In this document: positions 42,147 through 50,116 of the stretch, one piece after another
Layout of the letters: the number at the start of each line of letters is the position of its first letter
Position numbering within the stretch: the first letter of the stretch is position 1
DNA from: JACKCD01 sp041390905
Lineage (GTDB): Bacteria > Chloroflexota > Anaerolineae > Promineifilales > Promineifilaceae
Direction: 5' to 3'
DNA length: 64,000 nt
Assembly: GCA_041390905.1 (NCBI GenBank)
Contig: JAWKPA010000013.1
Location: forward strand, 682,001-746,000
Notes under the pieces: model-generated
Databases searched by the model: none
Seen by the model: only the letters and a program-made list of their open reading frames with translations
Told to the model about the DNA's origin: nothing
Position numbers and translations under genes: made by a program

Positions 42147-43208
42147 ATGGCACAAAACGATTACTCTAACATGATTGCGGCTGATAAGAATGCTCCGCTG
42201 CGGCTGGAAGATATTTCGATTTATTATAAAACGGCCAAGGGGCGGGTGCAGGCGGTGCGCGGGGTGAATTTGGCGCTGAAGGCGGGGGAGAGTTTGGCGT
42301 TGATTGGTGAGAGCGGGTCGGGTAAGACGACGCTGGGGCTGGGGATTGTGCGGTTGCTGGTAAAAACGGCCGTTATTCAAGGCTCCATTACCTACCGCCG
42401 CGACCAGAAAGAAGTTGAAGTGCTAGATCTGGCACCTGAAGCACTGCGCAAATTCCGCTGGCAAGAGTGCGCGATGGTGTTTCAGTCGGCACTCAATGCC
42501 TTTAACCCCGTGCTGCGGGTGTGGGAACAAATATGGGATACCGCCAAAGCCCACGGCTGGCGCGATAAAGAGGCCGTGCGTACCCAGGCACTCGATCTGC
42601 TCAACTTTGTGCAGCTTGACGCTGAACGGGTGATTAACGCTTACCCCCATGAACTGAGCGGCGGGATGCGGCAGCGGGTGCTGATTGCCATGTCGCTGCT
42701 GCTTAACCCGCAGGTGCTGATTTTGGACGAGCCAACCACCGCGCTCGACATTTTGACCCAGCGCACCATTATTATGCTGCTGCGCCGTCTGAAAGAAGAA
42801 AAGAACTTCACCATGATTTTTATCTCGCACGATTTGGCGATTGCGGCGGAACTGGCCGACCGCATTGCCACGATGTATGGCGGGCGGCTGGTGGAAGTTG
42901 GGCCAACGGATCAGCTATTTTACAGCCCGCGCCATCCCTACACGCTGGGGTTAATTCGGGCGGTGCCGACGGTGACGGGTGGTTTTGAGGAGTTATCTTC
43001 TATTCCTGGCTCGCCACCGGACTTTATCAATATGCCCAGCGGCTGTAAATTCCATCCGCGCTGTGCCTTTGCCACGGAACGGTGTTCGCAGGAAGAGCCT
43101 GATTTGGAGCCAGTGGGCAATGGGCATTATGCGGCGTGCTGGCATTGGCGTGAGGTGAAGGTGGAGGTTGATCGCTGGAACGAGGTTCGGGCGGCAGCGG
43201 CAAATTAG
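42147..43208 (+). CDS. Oligopeptide-type ABC transporter ATPase (DppD-like)
   Basis: A 353-residue ATPase: Walker A GESGSGKTT, signature LSGGMRQR, Walker B VLILDEPTTALD. The C-terminal oligopeptide-binding extension has the Cys cluster KFHPRCAFATERC...C that can carry an Fe-S cluster in this family. It pairs with the DppF-like ATPase that follows. Confidence 0.93.
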   Translation: MAQNDYSNMIAADKNAPLRLEDISIYYKTAKGRVQAVRGVNLALKAGESLALIGESGSGKTTLGLGIVRLLVKTAVIQGSITYRRDQKEVEVLDLAPEALRKFRWQECAMVFQSALNAFNPVLRVWEQIWDTAKAHGWRDKEAVRTQALDLLNFVQLDAERVINAYPHELSGGMRQRVLIAMSLLLNPQVLILDEPTTALDILTQRTIIMLLRRLKEEKNFTMIFISHDLAIAAELADRIATMYGGRLVEVGPTDQLFYSPRHPYTLGLIRAVPTVTGGFEELSSIPGSPPDFINMPSGCKFHPRCAFATERCSQEEPDLEPVGNGHYAACWHWREVKVEVDRWNEVRAAAAN

Positions 43209-43277
43209 AGATTGGCGATTGGAGATTGGAGATTGGCATGAGTGAAGCAGCAATCTCTAATCTCTAATCTCTAATCC
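43205..43277. repeat. R2 hairpin
   Basis: Starts inside the stop codon of the upstream ATPase. GATTGGAGATTGGAGATTGG left arm, loop of about 15 nt, then AATCTCTAATCTCTAATCTC. Confidence 0.85.
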
Positions 43278-43292
43278 CCTTTAGGTGAAAGA

Positions 43293-44285
43293 GTGGCACC
43301 ACTGATTGAATTAAAAAATGTGACGCGGCGGTTTGGCAGGGGAGATCAGCGGATAACGGCCGTTGATAACATCTCGCTCTCTATTGAAAAAGGCGACATC
43401 GTTTGTCTGGTGGGCGAAAGCGGCTGCGGCAAGTCCACGACGGGTAGTATGGTGGCGGGGTTGTTGCCAACGTCGTCGGGGCAAATTTTGTACAAAGGGC
43501 AGGATATTGCCACCATGGGTCGGGAACAGTACCGCGAATATCGTCATGGGGTGCAGATTGTGCATCAGGATCCGTATGCGTCGCTGAACCCAACGCAGAC
43601 GATTGAGCAGATGCTGACCACGCCGCTGCAAAAGCACGGGAATTATGGCAGCCGAACGGCCGTTCGGCGTCGCGCCATTGAGCTGCTGGAAATTGTGGGG
43701 CTGACCCCCGCCGAAGAAGTGATGGCAAAACACCCCCACCAGCTTAGTGGCGGCCAGCGGCAGCGCGTCTCTGTGGCTCGCGCTCTTACCCTCAACCCGT
43801 CATTTATTGTGGCCGATGAAGCTGTTTCGATGGTGGATGTGTCGCTGCGCGTCAGTATCCTCACCATGCTCTCCCGGCTGCGGACAGAGCTGGATGTAAC
43901 TTTTTTGTTTATTACCCACGACCTGGCCCTGGCGAAATATTTTGCCTGGCAGGAAGGTCGGGTTGTGGTAATGTATCTGGGGCGCATTGTGGAAGAGGGG
44001 CCAACGCCCCGCGTCATCCAAAACCCCAGCCATCCCTACACCCAGGCGCTGCTGTCGGCGGTGCCGGAGGCTGACCCGAACATTGCCCGCAAAAAGAAGC
44101 CGCTGGAGTTACGCAGTGCCGACATTCCTAGCTTGCTGCGGCTGCCATCGGGCTGTACCTTTCATCCACGCTGTCCGTATTTTGTGCCGGGTGTGTGTGA
44201 AACGGCCGTTCCGCCGCTCATTCCCATTGCCGGTGGTGGTGCTGCGGCTTGTCCCGTCCTTAACAAGGAGGCCGTTGCGGCATGA
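43293..44285 (+). CDS. Oligopeptide-type ABC transporter ATPase (DppF-like)
   Basis: A 330-residue ATPase with GTG start (AGGTG upstream). Walker A is GESGCGKST and the signature LSGGQRQR. Walker B reads FIVADEAVSMVDVSLR: the catalytic Glu is present, but Pro after DE is replaced by Ala, a variant I associate with archaeal and Chloroflexota-like homologues. The C-terminal TFHPRCPYFVPGVC cluster matches the DppD/F extension. Its stop overlaps the start of a small membrane protein. Confidence 0.92.
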   Translation: MAPLIELKNVTRRFGRGDQRITAVDNISLSIEKGDIVCLVGESGCGKSTTGSMVAGLLPTSSGQILYKGQDIATMGREQYREYRHGVQIVHQDPYASLNPTQTIEQMLTTPLQKHGNYGSRTAVRRRAIELLEIVGLTPAEEVMAKHPHQLSGGQRQRVSVARALTLNPSFIVADEAVSMVDVSLRVSILTMLSRLRTELDVTFLFITHDLALAKYFAWQEGRVVVMYLGRIVEEGPTPRVIQNPSHPYTQALLSAVPEADPNIARKKKPLELRSADIPSLLRLPSGCTFHPRCPYFVPGVCETAVPPLIPIAGGGAAACPVLNKEAVAA

Positions 44286-44467
44286 TCGGTAGCGAACTTG
44301 GTCATGCCGCTTTTCGCATCGGCATGTATCTTGTTGTTGTTGCCGGGCTGCTTACCTGGTTTACCGACAGCGGCACCCCTGGCAACGCCATTTCCCAATT
44401 TACCCTGATTTTGGGAATTCTGTTCTTGATCATTGTAACAATCCTGGTGCGAATTGGTCGGAAATAA
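44282..44467 (+). CDS. 61-residue membrane protein overlapping the DppF stop
   Basis: A small hydrophobic protein with two predicted helices (about 13-27 and 40-56). The ATG overlaps the ATPase stop (ATGA), which implies translational coupling with the importer. No family was recognised. It may stabilise or modulate the permease complex; this is inference from position only. Confidence 0.55.
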   Translation: MIGSELGHAAFRIGMYLVVVAGLLTWFTDSGTPGNAISQFTLILGILFLIIVTILVRIGRK

Positions 44468-44493
44468 ACAATCGGTTAGCAGAAGAATTCGGC

Positions 44494-44528
44494 AAGAAGT
44501 TCACCTTCTCAGAAGAAGTTGAACTTCT
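44494..44528. repeat. R1 hairpin
   Basis: AAGAAGTTCACCTTCTC followed by AGAAGAAGTTGAACTTCT, with one base change in the first arm. Confidence 0.75.
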
Positions 44529-44634
44529 GAAAATGCCCAAATAACAAAGGAGGTGATGCCTGACAACAAGGTGCAAAAAAATCTTCCTATTGGCAAGGTT
44601 TGTTTAAAATTTCTTTTAATTTAAGGAGAAAGTT

Positions 44635-46551
44635 GTGAAAAATAAGAGATTCCTATTGATTGTGTTTGCCCTGGTCGCCGGCCTGGTTTTGGCCGCTTGC
44701 CAGCCCCAGGTTGTCGAAGTAACCCGCGTTATCACGGAAACCGTTACCGAAACGGTGACGGAAGAAGTGGAAGTGACCCGCGTTGTTGAAGGTGAAATTG
44801 TTACCGAAACCATTACCCAGGAAGTTGAAGTAACCCGTGTTGTTGAAGTTCCCTCCGAAGGTGGTGGCAGTGGCGTTAGCGAATTCCACACCGCCTGGCC
44901 CTACACCCCGCCCCCGGCCGGCCATTTCAATACCTTTGTCTCCGATGGCATGGGTCTTTCCATCTACCAGCCCCTCATGGAGCCTTCCCTCTTCTTCTAT
45001 GTTTGGCACGACCAAAGCTGGATGCCGATGGCTGGCGACTCTTGGGAATGGGTTGATGACAGCACGCTGCGCGTCAAACTGCACGAAGGTGCCGTTTGGA
45101 GCGATGGTTCCGACTTCACCGCCCAGGACGTTCTCGATACATTCGCCATCCGCCGCCTGCTCAGTTCCTCTGAATGGAACTTCATGACCGACATCGTAGC
45201 CGTGGACGACCACACCGTTGACTTCATCCTCACCGGTCCCTCCACCACCTTTGCCCGCCGCGTACTTTCCCGTGCGGTTAGCATTCGTGCTTCCTCGGTC
45301 TATGGTGACTTTGCCCAGCGTACCCGTGATCTCGTAGACCAAGGGCTGACCTCTGACTCCGACGAATGGAGCGCATTGCTGCAAGAGTTCAACGCATTCC
45401 GTCCTGAGGATATGGTTGTGCTTGGCCCGTTCAAGATTGACCCGGCCAGCATCACCGAATCGCAGATGATTTTGAACAAAAACGAAAGCTCCTTCATGGC
45501 CGACTGGGTGAAATTTGATCGTATCGTTAACTACAACGGCGAGACCCCGGACGTGACCCCGCTGGTTTTGGCCCGCGAAGTGGACTACGCCACCCACGGC
45601 TTCCCGCCCGCCACCGAAGCACAGTTTATTGCTGATGGTACCCGTATCATCCGTGGCCCGCTCTACACCGGCCCGGCACTGTACTTCAACATGACTATCC
45701 ACCCGTTTGAGATGCCGGAATTCCGCCAGGCGATGGCCTACGTCATTGACCGCGACGAAAACGGCTTTGTCTCTCTGGGTGAATCTGGCAAGCGTCAGGT
45801 GATGATGTCTGGTTTTGCCGACAGCGTTGCCGGGACATGGCTCACCGATGACACCAAAGCGGCTCTGAACCATTACGATGTAGATTTGGCAAAGGCTGAG
45901 GAAATCCTTACCGGTTTGGGCTTCAGCCGCGACAGCGATGGCGTTTGGATGGACGACACCGGTGCGCGGATGGAGTTTGACCTGACGGCGCCGGCCGAAT
46001 TTGCTGACTGGTCTGCTGCTGCGGAAAATGTTGCCGAACAGTTGACCTCCTTCGGTATTGCCACCACCTTCCGTGGTGTCAACTTCCAACAGCACCCGAC
46101 CGACGTTCGCGCCGGGGCGTTTGAAATGGCTATCCGTGACTGGGGTGCTGCCAACCCACATCCGTCCTTTGCCTACACCACAGATTTCACCAGCTACAAT
46201 GGTGGCGGTGGTGAGGCTGTCACCGAAGGGGCTGGCATGAGCTGGCCGCTAGTGCAGCAAACCTCTATGGGTGAGTTGGATCTGAACCAGTTGACCATTG
46301 ACGCTGGTAACGGTGGCGACGAAGCGGCTCAGAAAGAGATTATCAACCAACTGGCACTGGCCTACAACGAACTGCTGCCGCAGATTCCGCTGTGGGAACG
46401 GTATGGCAACAACCCGGCTTCGCAAGTGCGCGTGGCTGGTTGGCCGGCCGATGGCGACCCGATCTACAACAATGGCCCATACGGCGATCCGTTTGTGACC
46501 TACTTGCTGCTGACCGGTACGCTGTATCCAGCTCCGGGTAACGGGAATTAA
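44635..46551 (+). CDS. Solute-binding lipoprotein of the oligopeptide importer
   Basis: A 638-residue SBP family 5 protein. The signal peptide ends LVLAAC with lipidated Cys22. A Val/Thr/Glu linker (about 25-72) built of EVEVTRVV repeats follows, a style common in Chloroflexota lipoproteins. The binding domain has the SBP5 motif LRVKLHEGAVWSDGSDFTAQDV, and later YFNMTIHPFEMPEFRQAMAYVIDRD. The start is GTG with AAGGAG 6 nt upstream. The gene follows the transport genes, unlike the usual SBP-first order. Murein peptides or glycopeptides are plausible cargo given the neighbours. Confidence 0.93.
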   Translation: MKNKRFLLIVFALVAGLVLAACQPQVVEVTRVITETVTETVTEEVEVTRVVEGEIVTETITQEVEVTRVVEVPSEGGGSGVSEFHTAWPYTPPPAGHFNTFVSDGMGLSIYQPLMEPSLFFYVWHDQSWMPMAGDSWEWVDDSTLRVKLHEGAVWSDGSDFTAQDVLDTFAIRRLLSSSEWNFMTDIVAVDDHTVDFILTGPSTTFARRVLSRAVSIRASSVYGDFAQRTRDLVDQGLTSDSDEWSALLQEFNAFRPEDMVVLGPFKIDPASITESQMILNKNESSFMADWVKFDRIVNYNGETPDVTPLVLAREVDYATHGFPPATEAQFIADGTRIIRGPLYTGPALYFNMTIHPFEMPEFRQAMAYVIDRDENGFVSLGESGKRQVMMSGFADSVAGTWLTDDTKAALNHYDVDLAKAEEILTGLGFSRDSDGVWMDDTGARMEFDLTAPAEFADWSAAAENVAEQLTSFGIATTFRGVNFQQHPTDVRAGAFEMAIRDWGAANPHPSFAYTTDFTSYNGGGGEAVTEGAGMSWPLVQQTSMGELDLNQLTIDAGNGGDEAAQKEIINQLALAYNELLPQIPLWERYGNNPASQVRVAGWPADGDPIYNNGPYGDPFVTYLLLTGTLYPAPGNGN

Positions 46552-46552
46552 G

Positions 46553-46637
46553 AAGTAATCGGTAATCGGTAATCAGTAATCAGTATGGTGGTTGCCCTGC
46601 TGGTTACTGGTTACTGGTTACTGGTTACTGGTTACTG
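46553..46637. repeat. R3 hairpin (GGTAATC then GGTTACT units)
   Basis: Five CGGTAATC/CAGTAATC units on the left and six GGTTACT units on the right. The two arms have diverged in unit sequence but still pair in part (AGTAATC against GGTTACT). Confidence 0.75.
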
Positions 46638-46642
46638 AAAAA

Positions 46643-48055
46643 ATGCGTATTGCAGTGGGTGGCATTGCCACAGAAAGCTGTACTTTCTCCCCCTGGACAA
46701 CCAGGCTGGCTGATTTTTGGGTGGAGCGGGGGGAAGAGATGGTGGCGGGGGAGCGATATCCGTTTTTTGCCCAACATGCAGCGACGTTTTTGCCGACGTT
46801 GAATGCGCGGGCATTGCCGGGTGGGCCGGTAGAAACGGCCGTTTACCACACCCTCAAAGCTGAACTCCTCGAACGCCTGACCGCCCTTGGCCCCGTAGAC
46901 GGCTTTTACCTTGACCTGCACGGGGCGATGAACGTGGTGGGAATGGATGACGCGGAGGGGGATCTGGCAACGGCCGTTCGTGCCGTGGTTGGGGAAAATT
47001 GCCTCATCAGTGCCAGCATGGATTTGCACGGCAACATTTCCGACCGGTTTGTGCGTGCCATTGACATGCTCACCGCCTACCGCACCGCTCCCCACATTGA
47101 CTATATGGAAACGCGAGCCAAAGCCGTGGCGATGCTGGTTGGCTGTTTGCAAAACGGCACCCGCCCCCACATTTGGCGGCTGCCCGTACCCGTCATTTTG
47201 CCCGGCGAACGCACCAGCACCGAAGTGGAACCGGGGGCCAGCGTTTATGCTGCGCTGCAAGCCAGTGATGGCGTGTCCGGGCTGCTTGATGCCTCCATTT
47301 TTGTGGGCTATGTCTGGGCAGATGAACCCCGCGCCACGGCCACCATTGTCGTTACCGGCTTTGATGATGCAGCGATGCAGGCGGAAGCGCGGCGGCTGGG
47401 GCGGATTTACTGGGAGGCGCGGCACGATTTTGTCTTTGGTGTGCCGGCGGGCAGCGCCGATGAATGCCTCGATTGGGCGGTGGCGGCTCCCAACCAGCCC
47501 GTTTTTATCAGCGATTCGGGCGATAACCCGACGGCGGGCGGCGTGGGGGATGTGCCAGCTTTTGCCGAGCGGCTGCTGGCGCGGGATGACATCCCCAGCG
47601 CGGTGTTGGCGAGTATTGCGGATGAAACGGCCGTTTCTCACTGCCACGCCGCCGGTCTCAACGCCACCGTCACGCTTTCGCTGGGGGGCAAGCTCGATCC
47701 GGTGCATGGACGGCCGTTAACCGTTACCGGGCGTGTCATCCATCTAAGCAGCGACGACCCTGTGGCCGGGCAAATTGCCGTTGTCCAGGTGAAAACCAGC
47801 AAACTCATTCTCGCCCAGCGACGGAAACCGTATCACTACATTGCCGATTTTCAGGTGCTGGGCATTGATCCCCATGCCCATAAAATTGTTGTCGTCAAGA
47901 TTGGGTATCTTGTCCCCGATCTTAAGCAAGCCGCTGCCCACGCTTTTCTGGCGCTTACCCCTGGTGCCGTCAATCAGGACATTCCCAGTCTGACCTATCA
48001 CCGCATCCAGCGTCCCATTTACCCACTGGATCCGGAGATAAATTGGATGCCCTAA
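46643..48055 (+). CDS. M81-family (MlrC-like) metallopeptidase
   Basis: A 470-residue protein starting MRIAVGGIATESCTFSP, the MlrC opening. The metal-site motifs FYLDLHGAMNVVGMDDAEGD, SMDLHGNISDR and YRTAPHIDYMETR supply the Asp and His ligands. MlrC hydrolyses linearised microcystin; most relatives have unknown substrates. In this island, a role on a lactyl or D-amino-acid-containing peptide from cell wall is an inference. The start follows directly on the R3 repeat and has no SD. Confidence 0.85.
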   Translation: MRIAVGGIATESCTFSPWTTRLADFWVERGEEMVAGERYPFFAQHAATFLPTLNARALPGGPVETAVYHTLKAELLERLTALGPVDGFYLDLHGAMNVVGMDDAEGDLATAVRAVVGENCLISASMDLHGNISDRFVRAIDMLTAYRTAPHIDYMETRAKAVAMLVGCLQNGTRPHIWRLPVPVILPGERTSTEVEPGASVYAALQASDGVSGLLDASIFVGYVWADEPRATATIVVTGFDDAAMQAEARRLGRIYWEARHDFVFGVPAGSADECLDWAVAAPNQPVFISDSGDNPTAGGVGDVPAFAERLLARDDIPSAVLASIADETAVSHCHAAGLNATVTLSLGGKLDPVHGRPLTVTGRVIHLSSDDPVAGQIAVVQVKTSKLILAQRRKPYHYIADFQVLGIDPHAHKIVVVKIGYLVPDLKQAAAHAFLALTPGAVNQDIPSLTYHRIQRPIYPLDPEINWMP

Positions 48056-48060
48056 CAGAG

Positions 48061-48124
48061 GTTGGAGATTGGAGATTAGAGATTAATGACCAACCGCTAA
48101 TCTCCAATCCCCAATCTCCAATCC
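48061..48124. repeat. R2 hairpin
   Basis: TTGGAGATTGGAGATTAGAG and inverted CTAATCTCCAATCCCCAA around a loop of about 12 nt. Confidence 0.85.
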
Positions 48125-48140
48125 CCTCGAATATTGAAAC

Positions 48141-50015
48141 ATGGAAGCACAGCGGTTTGTCATTGGCGTAGATGGCGGCGGCAGCAAAACGGCCGTTGCG
48201 ATTTTGAATCAGGCGGGTACCCTGTTGGGGCGTGGGCAGGGGGGTACAGCCAACTATCACCACCACGGGCTGGAACATGCCGGGCAAAATTTGTTGGCGG
48301 CGATGCAGGCTGCTGCCAGCGAAGCCGGGGTGGATTTGGCTCATGCCAGCGGCGCATTTTGGGGGATGGCGGGAGTAGATCGCCCGGTTGACCGGGAGCG
48401 AATGCGGGATTTGGCGGCGCAACTGCTGCCCGGCGTTCCCGTTAGCATTGACAATGATGCAGTGGCGGCGTTGGCGGGGGGATTAAACGGCCGTTGTGAA
48501 GGTGTTGTGTTAATTGCTGGCACGGGCATGATTGCCTATGGTGAAAACAGTGCCGGGGAGCGGGCGCGTGCCGGGGGGTGGGGGTACATTGTTGAGCAGG
48601 GAAGCGGCTACAGCCTGGTCAAAGAGGCGATTAAGGCGACGCTGCTTGCCAGCGATGAGCAGCAGCCTACCCAGCTCACCCAAACCTTTATTGATGCTCT
48701 CCAGCTTGCCCAAATTTCGGACATCATTACCTGGCTCTATGCTCGTGAACGCCATATTTCGCAGGTGGCGGCGCTGGCACCGCAGGTGCTGGCCGCTGCC
48801 GAAGCCCATGATTTTGTGGCTCAAAGCGTGGTTAGCCAGGAGGCAGAAGCGTTGGGCAAGTCGGTGTGGGCGGTAGTGCGGAAGTTGGGGCTGGAAAAAC
48901 GGCCGTTTTCCCTCGTCCTCGCTGGCAGTTTGGTGGGCAAAAACGAACTGTACCGCCGACTAGTCATCCAGGCTGTTCATACCCGCCTGCCGCTGGCGCA
49001 GCCCTTGCTGCCGCAGCACGATCCGGCCGTTGGTGCGGCGTTGGTTGCCCTGGAAGAGAGTAGGGGAGCAGGGGAGCAGGGGAGCAGGGGGGATTCTTCT
49101 CCTCTGCTTCCCCGCTCCCCCGCTCCCCTGCCCATCTCTGAACAGCCAAATATATTAACCGCCGGGCTAGACCAACTGCCAACGGCCAACATCGTTGGCT
49201 TGATGCACCTGCAGGACAGGCAGGCGGCCGCCAGTTTGGCACCCATTTTGCCCGACATCGCTTGTGCTATTGACGCTATTGCCGAACGAATGCAGCAGGG
49301 CGGCCGGCTGATGTATGTGGGCGCGGGAACGTCTGGCCGGCTGGGCGTGCTGGATGCCTCCGAATGTCCGCCTACCTTTAGTGCTGATCCCGATCAAGTG
49401 ATAGGCATTATTGCGGGTGGTGACAAGGCATTGACCCATTCCATTGAAGGAGCCGAAGACCACGCCGAAGCAGGGGCAATCGAGCTGGCGCGTTTAAACG
49501 TGGGGCCGCTGGACAGCGTGGTGGGGATTGCCGCCAGCGGTCGCACGCCGTTTGTGCTGGGGGCGTTGCAAGAGGCCAATGGCTGCGGCGCGTTGACCAT
49601 TGCCTTGACTTGCAACCTGCCCGCCCCCATCGCCGATGAGGCCACGCTGGTGCTGGCTCCCCTGGTTGGCCCCGAACTGCTGACGGGTTCAACGCGATTG
49701 AAGGCGGGGACGGCGCAAAAGCTGGTGCTGAATATGCTGAGTACGGGGGTGATGGTGCGGCTGGGCAAGACGTATGGCAATTTGATGGTGGATTTGCAGG
49801 TGAAAAATGAGAAGCTGCGCGGCCGGGCGCGCCGGATGGTGGCGCAGGCGTGTGGGATTGATGAGGTGGCAGCAACGGCCGTTCTTGAAGCGTGCGGTGG
49901 CAACGTCAAAACCGCCATCGTCAGCCAGCTCGCCAGCCTGCCCCCCGCCGCCGCCCAAACCGCCCTGGCTACAGCCAACGGCAACGTGCGGCAGGCGTTA
50001 CAAAGCCAGAGCTAA
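48141..50015 (+). CDS. N-acetyl-amino-sugar kinase fused to N-acetylmuramic acid 6-phosphate etherase (MurQ)
   Basis: A 624-residue bifunctional protein. Residues 1-305 are a BadF/BcrAD-type kinase (GlcNAc kinase or MurK class) with VDGGGSKT near the N-terminus, IDNDAVAAL and GTGMIAYG. Residues about 335-624 are a full MurQ etherase with SIS fold: GAGTSGRLGVLDASECPPTF and IEGAEDH, holding the two catalytic Glu positions of MurQ. The joint product would phosphorylate MurNAc and cleave its D-lactyl ether to GlcNAc-6-P. The linker (about 307-331) is encoded by a hairpin repeat in frame. MurK and MurQ are normally separate proteins. Confidence 0.92.
   Translation: MEAQRFVIGVDGGGSKTAVAILNQAGTLLGRGQGGTANYHHHGLEHAGQNLLAAMQAAASEAGVDLAHASGAFWGMAGVDRPVDRERMRDLAAQLLPGVPVSIDNDAVAALAGGLNGRCEGVVLIAGTGMIAYGENSAGERARAGGWGYIVEQGSGYSLVKEAIKATLLASDEQQPTQLTQTFIDALQLAQISDIITWLYARERHISQVAALAPQVLAAAEAHDFVAQSVVSQEAEALGKSVWAVVRKLGLEKRPFSLVLAGSLVGKNELYRRLVIQAVHTRLPLAQPLLPQHDPAVGAALVALEESRGAGEQGSRGDSSPLLPRSPAPLPISEQPNILTAGLDQLPTANIVGLMHLQDRQAAASLAPILPDIACAIDAIAERMQQGGRLMYVGAGTSGRLGVLDASECPPTFSADPDQVIGIIAGGDKALTHSIEGAEDHAEAGAIELARLNVGPLDSVVGIAASGRTPFVLGALQEANGCGALTIALTCNLPAPIADEATLVLAPLVGPELLTGSTRLKAGTAQKLVLNMLSTGVMVRLGKTYGNLMVDLQVKNEKLRGRARRMVAQACGIDEVAATAVLEACGGNVKTAIVSQLASLPPAAAQTALATANGNVRQALQSQS
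49061..49131. repeat. R8 hairpin (GGGGAGCAGG units) inside a coding region
   Basis: Three tandem GGGGAGCAG units and the inverted CCCCGCTCCCCCGCTCCCCTG around GGATTCTTCTCC. It has the same architecture as the intergenic hairpins but lies in frame between the kinase and MurQ domains. Confidence 0.85.
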
Positions 50016-50040
50016 TTTGTAGACAGGATAATAAGAGGAA

Positions 50041-50108
50041 TAGGACGCTGATTTTCCTGATTTTCCTGATCAGGGGAATCAGGAAAATCAGCATCCTGTT
50101 TTCAGGAT
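50041..50108. repeat. R4 hairpin
   Basis: TAGGACGCTGATTTTCCTGA and inverted TCAGGAAAATCAGCATCCT. Confidence 0.85.
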
Positions 50109-50116
50109 TGAATGAA

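Noticed and set aside
49892..50116. N-terminal extension of the GH20 gene into the MurQ gene
   Set aside because: It reads out of frame through MurQ and an R4 hairpin. The GH20 domain starts after the ATG at 50117.
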